From Onchocerca volvulus (taxonomy: Eukaryota; Nematoda; Chromadorea; Rhabditida; Onchocercidae), in NCBI GenBank assembly GCA_000499405.2, contig HG738137.1, positions 15,236,608 to 15,300,607 on the forward strand: a DNA stretch of 64,000 bases. Direction: 5' to 3'. Each line of letters starts with the position of its first letter. Within the stretch, counting starts at the first letter, position 1. This document shows, piece after piece, positions 38,083 through 51,956 of this stretch. Position numbers and translations under genes: made by a program. The notes beneath the pieces are model-generated. The model searched no databases. It was not told the DNA's origin and saw only the letters and a program-made list of their open reading frames with translations.

Positions 38083-41000
38083 CACATTTCTATCATCAAA
38101 ATAAAAGTAATCTGAAAAATAATATTTCCATCACATCGAGAAATAAGAAAAACATCAACAACATAGCCACCATGTCGTACGTCATAATTTTGATTTGATT
38201 TCTACATCATATATCACGGCCTACCTCCTATACACTCCTCATATCACTTATCATCCCTTTGACAAACTTGACCAAGAAGCCTTAGCCCAGCCATCACGAT
38301 AATTCTTGTTATACATGAGATTACCGGCTACTTAAATTATGACGCTATGAAAATTACGTCTCATTCCTTGACTGAAAAAATGTCAAAATCATACTTTATA
38401 TCAAAAATACTGTACTGTATAACATGTAAATATCGTACTTGATATATATTAATGCACTGCGTAGCATGTTTTTGTCGCATATAATCTATAAAAAGTAATC
38501 TCTTTATCTCTAATTATCGTATCTTAAATTCTTGCTTTTTTACCTTCATATCTGAAATCGTTCATTTAAAATTATTTGTATTACTGTATTGCCAAGCAAT
38601 CTTTTATTAATTACATCATTCATAAAATTATTGCATTTTTAGCAATCATTATTTGAGCAGAAATAATCGCATTTTTAATTAATCACATCATTCATGAAAT
38701 AATCGCATCTCTTTTTATCAATCAAATTATTTGAACATTATGTCTCAAACAATATGAATAAAAAAATATTTGCGTGGTAATAATATAAATGAACAATTGA
38801 AAATGAAAATATCTATTAGCAAAGAGAAAAATGAAATAAATCAAAGAAGCAACAATTTCTTTAAAAATAAATAAGTAAATTGTAAAAAAAATAAAACTCT
38901 ATTGTGACAGAAGCAATCCTTGGGAAAAATACCATTCATATAGGTAGGATATGATAAGAATAATGCAATGAGGAAAATTTTGACTGATAAAATCAAAATG
39001 TTAAGAATGTGATATTTCTGATTGAAAAATTGATTAATAGTTCGATTAATAGCTTTTTATTAATTAATAGATCTTTCTGTTGATTTCAATTTATATATGT
39101 ATTCATAATTCAAAGTCTTAGGAAACCAACTGATGATTGAATAATTGATTTTTATTTTCTGAGTATGGATTATTGAAATAATATAATTATACACGATTGT
39201 ATAACTGATGGAGGCACATGTGTAAGAAGCGAATTCAAAATATTTTACTTCAAAAAAAAAAGCAGATTTTGAATTTCATACAATATTTACTGAAGTTGAG
39301 AAAATTTTGAGAATTTTTGATGTCACCAATTTTGCCAACCATTTTCATCTACCGCATTTTCTTCTCATTCTTGAATTTAGGAGAAAATGGGTTTTTTCTC
39401 TTCCCTCATTTTTGGGAAAATAAAGTGTAACTTTAAAATTTATGGCACTAAAGCATTAAAAAAATTCATGTACTATCAAGCTTCTGACAGTGATGTGGGA
39501 AATTCCTTCATTATTTAGTTTATATCATTGACATCCGATACATGCGCTATAAGGTTCAAATTAATTGTACTTATTGTTCATTCCGAGAAAAAAAAACTTT
39601 GTATTTCCCATCCTCACTTCACTTATTCGTTACTTTCTCGTAATTAGTTTACTAAATCAATGAAGAGGTTAAACATCACTTAAAACGGTTATTGAAGAAA
39701 AGATACCTTTTGAAGGAACCTTATCGCGAAATATAAAACCAAACTGTGATACAAACATTTGGAACAAGACACGTTCGAATGCAGCATTTTTTACAGAAAG
39801 TTAAAGTAAAAACTTAATATTTAAAGTAATCAGACTGGAAAATTCTTCATCAGGCTGATTGGTGCTCATTCTGCTCAATTCATGTCAACTCATTAAATAA
39901 TTTACGCATATCAAGTTTGACGAAGAAATTTCTGAGGACATATAATCGAAAATTAGTTTCATGAAATTGACGCAATGTTTTATATTGATCTCATTTATAT
40001 AAAACCTTATATCTGCAATTTTGATGTCTGATTTTGTTGTATTTTTATTTGAAAATGTTTTATTTTTCAAAATTTCGTTTAAATTTTCATCTAGCCAATG
40101 ATGCATTAACATAACTAATATTGTTGATGAATGAACCGGCAATTCCAAATATCTGCAAGTTTTCGGATGATAGTTTGGTCGTTTTACATGCAACTGTTAT
40201 TTGTTGAAAAGTTTCTGTGGAATTCTTACACTTTAATTTTTTAAAATAAATTTTTGTTTTTAAAGTATTGAAAAATCGGAAGAAAATCACTTTGTTGTTT
40301 GCCAAAAGAGAAATGAGAAGGATCGAACAGAATTTTGTAAAATAATCTGCCGCAATACTTTTTATTTTTACTCCATTAAATCTAATTAAGACGTATATCG
40401 TGTAAATATGAAGCTATTGTGAAAGATAACTCTCTATTGAAGACAACCTCAAGATTCGTGCCCGAGTTGTACTTAACCGGGATATGACAAGCCATATTCC
40501 AGACTTATTAGAAGACGTAAAACAGGAAACACTACTGAGTCCATTATATGGTTGGCACAATAGACAGAAATTTCAATAAATGTTAAATAGAAATGTCTTC
40601 AGTATTTGTAAATCATTAATATCTTTTGCAATGTCAATAAACTTGAATTTCGAATTTTAAGAATAATCAAATTGCTAGAGAAAATTTCCAAATCAGCATG
40701 GCAATATATCGTGATCAGAAATATCGATGCATAAAATGCGAAAATACATGCGTAAATATTTCAACGTGCGCTCATTCGCTGCATTTTACATATCGATTCA
40801 TTACCAAATATTTATTAAACTTTCCATAATGTGTGCATAGAAATTTAAGATGTTTAATAACTCTAGTTTAAAAAAATGAGACCTGATTCACTTTTCCAAG
40901 CGATTTAAATTATTCTTAATTGTTAGAAATGCTTCAAGACGAATTAGATATCTTCATGGATCCGTATGCATGACCATGACTGATACTGGTGATAATAGCG

Positions 41001-41111
41001 ATTTATTATTTCATAAGGTAACATTTTTGAATCTTCTACCTACCGAAGTGATCGATTAGAAAAATTTCGCAAAACTACGATTTAGGACAAATTTATGAAC
41101 GTTTCAGGATA

Positions 41112-41809
41112 ATGAGCTTGAAGTGGATTATATTACTGTTGTTATTGGTGCTACCAATAATGATAGCTGACATCGATACTTCGATGGGAAATAACAATTC
41201 CTTAAGTATTGTCAAAAAGCAAGTCTTTCTCAGAAATCATCGGTTTAAACGAGAATGTTCTGGCTGTAAATGCTGTTGCTGTGGTGGTGGAGTTACTAAT
41301 GTGATTGGTGGAGGTCCTCATGTAATTGGTGGAGGTCCTCATGTGATTGGTGGAGGTCCTAATGTGATAGTTGTCTGCTGTAAAGGAGAGATAGGACGGA
41401 AAGAAATGTTCAGGAATTGGTGGTTGCATGTTAGTTTATTTTTTATATATTTCACAAATTTTTTTTATCTTAAATTTTATTTTTAAAAATAATCCAAAAA
41501 AGACAAACAAAAAATTATTTCAAAAATTTTCATCAATAACTCAATTAATATTTTTGTAAAAATTTGGAAGCTGAAAGAAAAATTTAAAGATATTACTTGA
41601 TATTACTGCATATCTATAATAAGAATAAAAATGATAGCAATGATAACCAAAAAAAAAAAAAGAAGAAGTACAAACGATTGATAAATAAAGAAAAAAGAAA
41701 AGATAAGAATAATAAATTAATTAATGCAACAAAACAATACATTTTACTTCAGATACCGTTGTTCGTATTGCCCATGTCAATGTCGTGGATGAAAGCGCTG
41801 CATTTTTGA
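41112..41809 (+). CDS. Small secreted Cys/Gly-rich precursor, copy B (124 aa)
   Basis: Exon 1 is 41112-41429 (106 codons) and exon 2 is 41753-41809 (18 codons plus TGA), joined CAT|GTTAGT..ACTTCAG|ATA in phase 0. Signal peptide residues 1-20 (MSLKWIILLLLLVLPIMIA), then pro-region IDTSMGNNNSLSIVKKQ to the basic site RFKR (44-47). The predicted mature peptide starts ECSGCKCCCCGGG, followed by three 7-residue VIGGGPx repeats (64-84), a CC pair, KEMFRNWWLH, and the tail PLFVLPMSMSWMK. CGTTTCAG precedes the ATG by four bases. Relative to the copy at 51957 it has the extra Cys cluster and the repeat expansion. Eight Cys and many Gly suggest a disulfide-rich or metal-binding peptide, but no known fold was recognised. 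Confidence 0.75.
41301..41363 (+). repeat. Three 21-bp in-frame repeats (VIGGGPx)
   Basis: Three tandem units of GTxATTGGTGGAGGTCCTxAT encode VIGGGPH, VIGGGPH and VIGGGPN within the mature region of copy B. The other two paralogues lack the expansion, so it is recent and length-variable in principle. Confidence 0.9.
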
Positions 41810-42270
41810 AATCATAAAATTAAAATAATGCAAAAATATTTCGAATTTTATTTATTTCTTTTTTACAAGTGGTTTATTATATAATTGATTCATTTTCAAT
41901 TTATCAATGATAAAAAAATACGATAATATATAAATACACATACAAATGCATATAAATACAAGCACATAAACATTGTTTGTAGTTTTCGAAATTTCCTGAG
42001 AATTTCATCATCGAATTATTAATTTTCCTGAAAATTAAATGACGGTATGAATGATTTATTTAAAGCAAAAAATGCTAGAAATTATTTTATTCCATTTTTG
42101 TTACTCATCAATAAATTTCTGAAATCACCAATTAGTAATATAGTAAACTCGAAGCAAGAAAAAACTGTTAAGTTTGAAAAATCAAAAGATTTATTGAAAG
42201 AAAAATCTTAACTTGAAATTTTATCTTTTATCCAGTATTTACTTCATTTTTATTTTCTTTTTTTTTGTCA

Positions 42271-42535
42271 TTGCAATGATTTATCAATAATAAATAATGA
42301 CGAATAATGACAAATAATAATAATGAATAATAATTAATAATAAATAATATAATAAAAAAGAATAATGAACAGTGATAAATTATAATAAATAAATAATAAT
42401 GAATAATAATAAAAAATGTTGAATAATAGTAATAAATAATAGAAAATGTTGAATAATAATAAAAATAATAAAAATTGTTAAATAATAACAAATAATAATA
42501 AACAATAAATACTGAATGAATAATAATAAATAATT
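42271..42535. repeat. AAT/ATT-type microsatellite
   Basis: Irregular tandem AATAATAAAT-type repeat. Minus-strand open frames over it (42228-42571) are Tyr/Ile/Leu-rich artefacts of the repeat. Confidence 0.9.
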
Positions 42536-42639
42536 GGCAAATCCTTTGTAACCCTCAAAAATTTTGAACAAATGAACATTTATGATTGTCAGTACCTTTT
42601 GACACCATATATTTGAGCAGTTTTTAATTCAATTTCAAG

Positions 42640-43271
42640 TTCAATAAAAAATCAATTTTGAGAATAGTACGAATGCAATCTATCTGCTTTAGTTCATCTA
42701 AATAATGTTTGGTAGAAGATCGATAATCGTACACATACAAGAGAAAGACAACGACGATCAGTTGCAAATCAAACAAAAGAAGAACGGGAATCAGCGAATG
42801 AGCGGAGAAGACGAAGAATGGCTCAAGTGCGAATAGAGCGATGTGCAGTCAGACTTCAGGAAGCGCGATTGTGAGCACGTCAATCTTCTTCGGCAACTTC
42901 AGATTTGCTTCCTTTTGAACAATTACTGGAAAAATTAAGCTATCTCAACTTGAAGAACCGCGGAGCCATTAAAAACTTTGCTTGCCGGATATACGGACGA
43001 ATCAAAGCGTTTCCTAATTAAAGTCAGAAAATATAACTCCTGCTTCCAAATGACATCGTTCGGGACAGAAATCGTGAAGATGGAATTCATGCCAACTTTC
43101 AAAGTGAAAGAGCAAATTTATCATAAAGCTGGCTCTCTGCTTCCGTTGCCAGATGGTCAACATAAATTCCTACAAGTGTATTTCATCGGTGAAACAATGA
43201 TGAATTGATGCACGCTAGAATTCATACCGATATAAAATGACTATCGTTTTCCAGTTGCAGCAACTTCTTCA

Positions 43272-43304
<33 letters not shown>

Positions 43305-45034
43305 AAATTAATTCATTTTTTAAAAATAGCAATTGGCATGATGCCTCTAATACATGCAAAATTGTTGTTCAGGCTGACAAAACATCTGCTGGAGAACATG
43401 TGCGAAGATTCAATGCTTCAACTATGGATGAAGCGGTAATTATTATAATCGGAAATCGATTCCAATCTAGAGATACTTTTCTTCACCGGAGAAACGATCA
43501 ATTGTCAAAAATTGCAGAAATTCATCGATTCTACGACATTCTGCAGTGTCCAATCATTTTTTGGAATGGTTTCGTTATAAATCCAATCAATGGCGAAAAA
43601 ACAAATAAGAAATACAGCTCAATGAACTGCGCCATTATGAATTATTATTGATACTGATTAACGATTCGAAAGAATGAAGACAATCGCAAAAACTGAGAAA
43701 AAAAAGGTTTGATATTCATCGTTTGAATTAGACCAAACTTCACTCTGAAGATTACAATCATTTGCGATATGCTGTTATAAATGACAGTAGTACAATTAAC
43801 GTCTGAAGTCTAACGATTTTGTCATCTTCATATGCAGGCAATGCACGCCATATGCATGAGTAGGCTAAAATGCAATTGCATATATTCGTCATTATGGATA
43901 TCCAGATTATTCATTACATTCACATGCAATTGAACTTGAGATGATATACAAAACCTCTTCCTAGTCAATCGCCGGTGGATGAGCATGACATCATAGCATC
44001 TGTTTTCAGAAAAAAGTTGAAATGCTAGATGTCCTCAGTGTAATGGCAAAAGAAAGGATTGTCATATGCAAACATATTAATCTGGTTCTATGACAAATCA
44101 TTTCAATAAAATCGACATTTGTGTATACTGAAATACCCGATGCCAACGTCGATAAAAATTTAAATGAAGTTCTGACAAAAATATGATAATGGATCTTGCG
44201 GCACAAGCAGTCATATACAACTCCATCGACAATGTTGCGGAAGCAAATGAAGGTTTTAATTAGTCAAAAGAATTTTTGAATTCACTCGATCTGGCAAGGA
44301 TGCCACCGCAACGTATTGCAATTGAAAATCGGCGTGCCAATTATCATGTTACGAATATCAACCAGTCAAAACTTTGTAACGGCACACGGTTTGCAATACA
44401 AAATTAATGAGCTATGTCGTAGAGGCAAAATTCCTCTCATTCCTTTTATTACAACGGATACGCCATTTCAGTTTAAGAAAATGCAATTTTCAATTCGATT
44501 GGCATTTGAAACCGCTATCAACAAAACTCAGGCCAATCCTTGGAATTACGCAGTTTAGATCTAGAGACGGATTGCTTCTCACATATTCAATTATATGTTG
44601 CTTATTCTACGGCTGGCAAACAGACAATCTCGTATCTAAACAGGCAATGGAACAACAAAAAATGTTGTTTACCCTCAATCACTGCAAAATTAAACATATT
44701 AGAAAAGTGCGCTTTCTTTTTTCTCTTTTTCCATTTAATCAGACTGAGCTATAGCGATGTGTATATATAAAAAATATATAAAACATGAGCATATTCGAAT
44801 GCAACGTTATGTCAAAATTTCAAATCAATTTGTAAGAATCTTTTAGAGATCTTAAATTTCGAACTAATATAGATAAGGCGCGTGTTTAAGAAATTTCGGA
44901 GATTTAAGATTTTGAACAAACGAACATTTACACTTTTACTTGTATAGACTAGCTGAAATCGGAAATGTGAATCCTGGCCAGCCTACATAGACTAGGTGCA
45001 TCCAGCCATGCTCCGCGTGGCTGAGTATAGCTAG
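42640..45034 (+). mobile_element. Internally deleted, decayed Helitron
   Basis: Plus-strand fragments match Helitron proteins in order. First an Arg/Glu-rich N-terminus (about 42.72-42.88 kb). Then the Helitron-like N domain (CFQMTSFGTEIVKMEFMPTF, HKAGSLLPLPDGQHKFLQVY, 42978-43208; RRFNASTMDEAVIIIIGNRF, 43400-43460; HRFYDILQCPIIFWNG). A worn stretch with RHMHE and SQSPVDEHDIIASVFR follows near 43.85-44.02 kb. Then, after a large deletion, the C-terminal PIF1-type helicase part appears (LKIGVPIIMLR, NINQSKLCNGTR, TTDTPFQFKKMQFSIRLAF, LDLETDCFSHIQLYVAYS, 44.31-44.66 kb). The Rep catalytic region and helicase core are missing, many stops and frameshifts are present, and a 37-base poly-A (about 43268) interrupts the coding part. 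The 5' end is not resolved. Confidence 0.88.
45004..45034 (+). mobile_element. Helitron 3' terminus: hairpin plus CTAG
   Basis: AGCCATG-CTCCG-CGTGGCT forms a 7-bp stem (one T-G pair) at 45004-45022, followed after eight bases by CTAG at 45031-45034 and then T. A subterminal hairpin followed by CTRR is the diagnostic Helitron 3' end. Confidence 0.85.
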
Positions 45035-45880
45035 TAGCAAATAAAAATGATGAGAGAGGTGAAAGCATTGATAACAAAGTTTGATTATATATTTGTACTT
45101 AATAATGCAATACCTTGAAACCTGAATGTATTACTATTTAACCTGAATTTTAGGTTTGTCATCTAAATGTCATCTAACAGTGATGAATTGCGCTATTTCT
45201 GTTGGAAAAGTGAACAGATGAAAGTAATGTTTGTGAAAGTACTATATTTTAGACGATTAGCTTGATCGACAAACAAAAGTTAGGCTAAAAACTTTACGGA
45301 ATATTAATTTTGGAACCCCGCTATAGGTTTAAATAATTTATAGATGGATTAAATTTTAGCATTTGTAATAACTAATGACTGGGATCATCTTACAAATATC
45401 ATTGGAAAAATCACCATAAACATCAATAACCATTTGTATACGAACATGAGAATATTTCAAAATCACTATCATCATATGATGATAATCATTCTGCGTACAG
45501 CGAAGAGAAGTGATCTAAAACTTTTACAACATTTTGACAAAGTGGTTTGAACAATTGGGGATTTTAAATGCTATTAATAGTAAATACAAATCAGTCGTGA
45601 AAAAATTACACCGCAACATATTAATGGCGCGACTGGGAAAATCCCTTTGTCTTCTATTTTTATACATTCCACCTTATGCCATGTGATGTCCCATCTGTTG
45701 AGCTTGAAAATCACAACTGTTTATTGAAATGGTCAAATGATATTTAGTGATAATTTGCAATCAAATAATTGATAAGGAATGAAGGATAACGAAAGAAATG
45801 AACCAAAGATAATGAAGAGAATATTAGCAATCATATCATTTATCTATTCAATCCTATCTGTTCATTTCAGATTTTTTTTT
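45035..45880. other. Unique intergenic stretch between Helitron and block C
   Basis: No exon, repeat copy or transposon protein recognised. It separates the Helitron end from the start of duplicated block C. Confidence 0.5.
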
Positions 45881-48800
45881 AAGATCTCATTTCTTCCTTG
45901 AACTCCATTGATGTCCAGCAAACTGGCTTTTTTTCTATTTTCTCATTATTTTGAAATAGAATTTCGCTCAAAAAATCAGATTTCTATATTGAAAAAAATA
46001 TAAAAATTTCGCGAAAATTTTTTAACAAAAAAAAATTGCAACTAAAACGACTAGAGCTTTCATCACTTCAACATAACTATGCTGGAAACTACGTTAATTA
46101 TTTGAAATTACTATCCTTTCTTGAACAGATTCATTATATTATCTGTATCATTAGCTAGGGATCATTTAGATAAATTTATTCATACCAAAGACATATCATC
46201 GAAGATCATTCTCAATCAAACTGACGCAAATGTTTTGTATTCATCTCATTCATGCAAAATCTAGTATCTGCAATTTCGATGTCCAATCTTTTTGAAAATT
46301 ATTTGAAAAGGCATAATCTTTCGAAAATTCGGTAACGAATTAATATCAGTTGAGCAGAATGAATACTAACCGACCTGCTGATATTGAATTTTCCACCTCG
46401 ACTATTTTATATTAGATTTTTTTTTTAACCTTCTACAAAAATAATGCATCTGAACCTATTTTATTCCATTTCGGATGTACTTTGTAAAGGTTTACATCTC
46501 AGTTCAGTTTTACATTTGCTATGATAGATCATTTAAAATGAATTTTCTTTTTAAAACTTTTTAATGATATTTAAACCATACTCCTTCATTGATTTCATTA
46601 ACTAATTATAGAGATGCGAAGAATATGCGAAATAAAAGTGGAAAGCCTTTTTGAAATGAATTATTTGAAAATTCAATACATTTGAAATCTATTAGCGTAG
46701 TATTAAAAATCAATGATGCAAATTCAACATTGCATGAATTTTCTTTTTCGATAAGAAAAATTCAATACTTGATGAATTTTCCAATGTTTTATTGCTGCAG
46801 GCTGCAAAATACACTTCCATTTTTCGAAAAACGAAAAAAAAAAACTTACTTTTTTTTTTGATAAATACGAATATTGGGAAAAGAAATATAATTGATGAAA
46901 AAAATCGTTATAATGGTGACATTGGAAGTTAGCAGAACTTCTGTTCATAAATGTTGTTTGACAACTTTATCATTTTTTTTCAAATTTAACATTTTCATTT
47001 TTTTTAACATTTGCATCTATATCACTGTTACAATCAGGTATTATTATACTTATTTCTGCATTTTGATCATCAGAAGATAAAAACGTGACCAATTATTTAA
47101 TTATTAATTGATTATTAACAGATTTTGAAGAAAAAAATTACGATCTTTAAACTGAGATCAACAAAAAAAAAAAATTTATTTATTAGGAAAAACTTTCAAA
47201 GCAATGTACAATGCCTTAGAATTTACAGAGCGATTTAATCATTCAAATCTTTCATCATTGCATTATTAATTTTTTGTGAGAAAAGATCAGAAATACGATT
47301 TTATATAAGATTAAGAGCATCAAAAAGATGTCAAGTAATCATCCAGAATATGGATTAAACGTGTAGTAGAAGTAAATGTGAACTTTTTTCTCTTTGATTT
47401 GGCGATTATGGTAGTGTTTCATGAAAAAAAAAAAGTTTCTATTTGATGAGATTTTAAAAGAATTAAGTCTGACAAGAAAATCTTCAGCTTGATTAATATG
47501 CCAGCGAATGATTATTTGAAACTGGAGCTATTCAGCAATCATTACTCTAACTATTTTGCCAAAAAAATGAAGGAAAATGGCTAAAAAATTAAGTTAAAAA
47601 TTATCAAGTTGAAGTTAAGAAATTAAGATTTCATAGGTTTATATTTAATTATGACATCACACCTATTATAAATCTATACCTATCATAAATCGCAGCGGAT
47701 TTTGATCAAACAAAAGCTCCAGACTTTGATTTTAAAATAAATTCAAAAAGTTTAGAAATGAAGAAAAATAGGAAAAAATTTATTTGATTTTTCTATTTTT
47801 CAACGATGTTAATATCTATTAACAACAAAATTTCTAAATAATAATTTTGTTTTTATGAATCAAAAAGTGATTGGATTGTTTGATAAACACCGTAATTTTT
47901 TCACTCAAAATAAATTGAAGAATGAAATATTTGCATTGAAATTATCGGAAATTATATTCTTGATTAGAGTACGTTTGTAAATAATGTTTGCAAAAATGCT
48001 ACTCTTTTAAGTTTTCATATCCATATTCATTTTTTTTTGTCGATCGTAATGTAATTAATTTGATTTAATTATCTAAGATTGGTAAATATGACAGCAAAAT
48101 AAAACAGAGATATATTTTAAAAATTTTCTCCGAATAATTTGTCAAGTTTGTTGAATTTTTTGTTAATCTTTTTTTCATACCTTTCAATTTGTAATTTCTT
48201 ATAAAATATGAATGAAAATTTTAAAAAATTTATAAAAAGTTATAAAAAAGATTATTTTTCAGTCAAACACAAAAAGTGAAAGTTATACATATAAAATCTG
48301 ATTTTCATACTCAGCCAATTTCTGAAAATAATATACAATATAAAATACCATTTTTGTATACACAAAAGTAGAGTTTCATTATCATCTCGTGATTTTTTGA
48401 AAACAATTTTAGCTAAAGTAATAAAGATTCATTTCATCGGAGAGAGCTACTAAAAAAAAACAATCATGTTAAAACGAAAGAAATTCATAATATGCCATTC
48501 GTTTACTTCCCAGTTTTATTCACCATATTAAATTGTAACCATCAATTGGACATACTTGAGATATCTTGAAATGACCACAAAATATACAAAAAATAGCACA
48601 AAATAGTATATATCAAAGTAGTCAAATATACTCTGACAAGAATTTTCATTACTTTGAAGAAACTTTTAAACTGATATCTAAATTTCCAATCCCAGGATGG
48701 AATAATTGTCCATTAATAAATCCAACGGATCTATCAGCTTAAATATTCGAATTGTTTCCATATTCGATTTAAATTCATATCCCATCGAATTCTGATTGGA

Positions 48801-51800
48801 ACTTTGTTTTCTACCACATATCATCTGCTATGATAATATGAATTATCTTATGGCTCGTTTCTCCTGCCAACAATCCAATTTTTTCATCGATAGAGTATGG
48901 AAAAACTGCATTTTAATATTTTGATTTAAAATGCCGAAAATTCTGATATTTATGTGTTAAATTAGCTTGAATATATGTATAACTTGTCATTACATATGTG
49001 ATTTTTCGGCTGTAATTTACCAATAATTTTATGGAATGTAATTTTTAATTATATTTCAATGTTGAAATCAAACAAGTAAAAGAAACAAGTAGTTTGTTTT
49101 ATTTACACAAAAAGTTAGCAATACGAAAAATTGAAGGAAACAACTTAAAGATTTATTGAAACTCCATAAAAATGAAAAATATCATGATAATTGTTGATCG
49201 AATAACGGTAGCTCATCAGTCGCTCGATGTATGACCGAAGGACAGTGGGCACTGTCATTTTGTATTGAGAAAATAATTATTCAACAAATGTAAAATGCAA
49301 TAAACATTTAAAATTTCGATTCTTATACAAAATAGAGAAAAAAATCTTATGATTTCCAGCTAATAAAAACAAACAAAATAATCCAAATCAACATTCAGTC
49401 GATTATGATCAGAAATATATATAATATGGAAATGATTAAATATAGACGATGATACTTTTGACTGGTTTTTCTAATTCAATATATTTGTTTTAATGTACCG
49501 CACTTATTTTCATTTATAATTTGTCGAATTGTTATTCTTTCGCACATTGCCATTAATATGATAAATTTGATCGTCTTTACTAATTATCACTATTTAACTT
49601 TCTGACAATTATGGAAAGATTATGGAAGCATCAACAATTGCAACTAAATATCTTTGTCAACCAAACAACAGAAATGGAAAACAGTAGAAAAGTAAAAAGT
49701 ATTAATGAAATCATCACACAATATTAACATTATTAATCATTTTGTTCGATTTAGTTAAGTTATCTATGGTAAACAAAGATAACCAATTATTTCTTTGCTA
49801 TAAAATTCTAAACAACTTTTCATCCCTGACATTCAAAAATTCAAAAATTTTTTTTGTTTACAAAATCATCTGTTGTTTATAAAATGAAATTAATCCAATT
49901 GTCCATAATTACTAAAAAATAAATGATCAATCAAACAAAAGAACTACAGAAATTGTTTTGGCATTTTTTTTTTTTTTTTGAGTGTTTCAAATTTGGAGAT
50001 CTTTTTAAATAATATTGCAACATTAACAAATTGTCATAGATGCAATCAATCAACGAGACATAATCTTATGATCCTTTCAAACTTTTAAAGTAATATAGTG
50101 TTTCACTGCACAATTATAAGCATGAGAAAAAGAATTCAAAATATTTTATTTGAAAAAAAAAAAAAAAAAAGGGAAGTTTAAAGCTCTACAAATATTGCTG
50201 GAAGGAGGAAATTCTGAAAATTTCTGCTGTCATCTCTTTTTCAAAAAGAGTGTATTTTTTTGCATTTTTTTTTTTTGCTTGGGAGTGTATTTTTTCTCCT
50301 GGTTCTTGTTACATTTTATGCCATTTATGTTGAAATTTTTTTTTCTTCGTTTTTTGTTAAAAAATGGAACTGTAACTTTGGAGTATGCGGCAATGAAGCA
50401 CTATAAAAAAACTTCATCTAATTTCAAGCTTCTGCAGTGGAGTAAAAAATTCTTTCAATAACAAGTTAATATTGTTGATTTTTGATGCAATACATAAGCT
50501 ATTAAATTTCAAAACTAATTTAAATTCCAAGTAATTCATCCCAAAAAGAAAAAAAATTTTACACCTTTCATTCTTATTTCGTTTATTTATGTTTTCTCGA
50601 CTAATTAACTAAAGCAATGGCAAATTAAATACCATTTAAAACGGTAATTGAACTAAAAATACATTTTAAAGAAATCGTTATAGCAATGCATAGAAACAAG
50701 TTGCAACGCAAAAATTTTACAAAGCTCATCCATAACTGTATTGGAAAAATACAGGTTTGGGAGCAACATTTTCATAGAAATTTAAAGTATAAATTTAATA
50801 TTTAAGCTATTCAAACTAGTAAACTCATCACTGTACTGGTTGGTGCTCATTCTGTTCAATTTTAATTAATTCATTATATAATTTATCACATCAAATTGAC
50901 AAGAAAATTTCTTAAGACATATTATCAGGGATTAGTTTCCATAAAATATTTTATGCTTATGATAATCTCATTCATGCAAAATCTCGCAACTATGATTTCG
51001 ATCTTGAGTTTTTTTTTTCAGAAATTATTTGAAAAAGTATAATTTTTCAAAATTTTATTTTAATATCATCTCGCCGGTGAAACTGTTCATGAAAAGATCC
51101 GCAATTCCAAATAGTTACAAGGTTTTCGATATGATAATATGATCATTTTTACATGCAATTATTATTTGTTGGAAAGTTTTTGCGTTTTATACAATTCAGT
51201 TTTTTAAGCAAAATTTCTCTTAAAATATAGATAAATCGAAAGAAAATCACTCGTTGGATGCCAAAAAAGTAATGAGTAAGATCCAAAAATTTTGCAAAAT
51301 AATCTTTTCTAATGCTTTTCACTTTTATTTCATTTTGTAGACATATGCAACAATAAATGTTAAATAGGAATTAATTTAATATGAACCAATGATATCTTTT
51401 GCCGATATCAATGGACTAAAATTTTGAATTTTAATAATTAGTCTGAAGTAATCCGATCAACATACGAATATGTTGTGATCAGAAATATCGATATACTTTC
51501 AATATACGCAATACATATGTTAATATTTCAGCGAATGCACTAGTACGCTTTACTTTACGTTTCAATTCGTTAGCAAATATTTATTTTTCTTTCTATAATG
51601 CATGAATGCAAACTTGAAATGTTTGATAGCTTTAGTGTAAAAAAAAAATTGGGACGAATTATTTTCTCAATTTAGCAATTTCATAGAAGATAATCAAGAT
51701 AACAGTTTTTTTTTCTATTTCATTTGATCTTATAAACTTTTGTCATTTAATTAGTTTCCTCCTAAAAATATATCTAGCAGTGCTGAAAAAAATGAATTTT

Positions 51801-51956
51801 ACGATATGGATTCATTTAATCAGCACTGATAAATGATCTCCATTATTTCATATGATGACATTTCTTAGCTTTCTACGTAATAAAATGATCGACTAGGAAA
51901 ATTTCGCAAAAAAAAAAAAAAACGATTCAGTACAACTTTACAAACATTTCAGTACG

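Larger units (their letters stand above)
38530..42270. repeat. Segmental duplication block B
   Basis: 38.53-39.77 kb matches block A part Y (29.13-30.5 kb). 39.83-42.0 kb matches block C (50.83-52.9 kb), including a peptide gene, its intron and 3' flank. The B/C pair is the closest of the three, as the non-coding flank after exon 1 is nearly identical for about 100 bp. A GC-richer insert at about 40.35-40.57 kb is absent from block C. Confidence 0.75.

Noticed and set aside
41753..41791. A Cys-rich alternative frame over exon 2 of the peptide genes (reads YRCSYCPCQCRG; similar in the copy at 52567), which can even be extended back into exon 1 as KKCSGIGGC.
   Set aside because: Among the three copies this frame has many second-position, non-synonymous changes, while the phase-0 frame changes only at positions 1 and 3. 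The phase-0 frame is also the one joined by the CAT|GTTAGT donor. No plausible intron would shift exon 1 into the Cys-rich frame.
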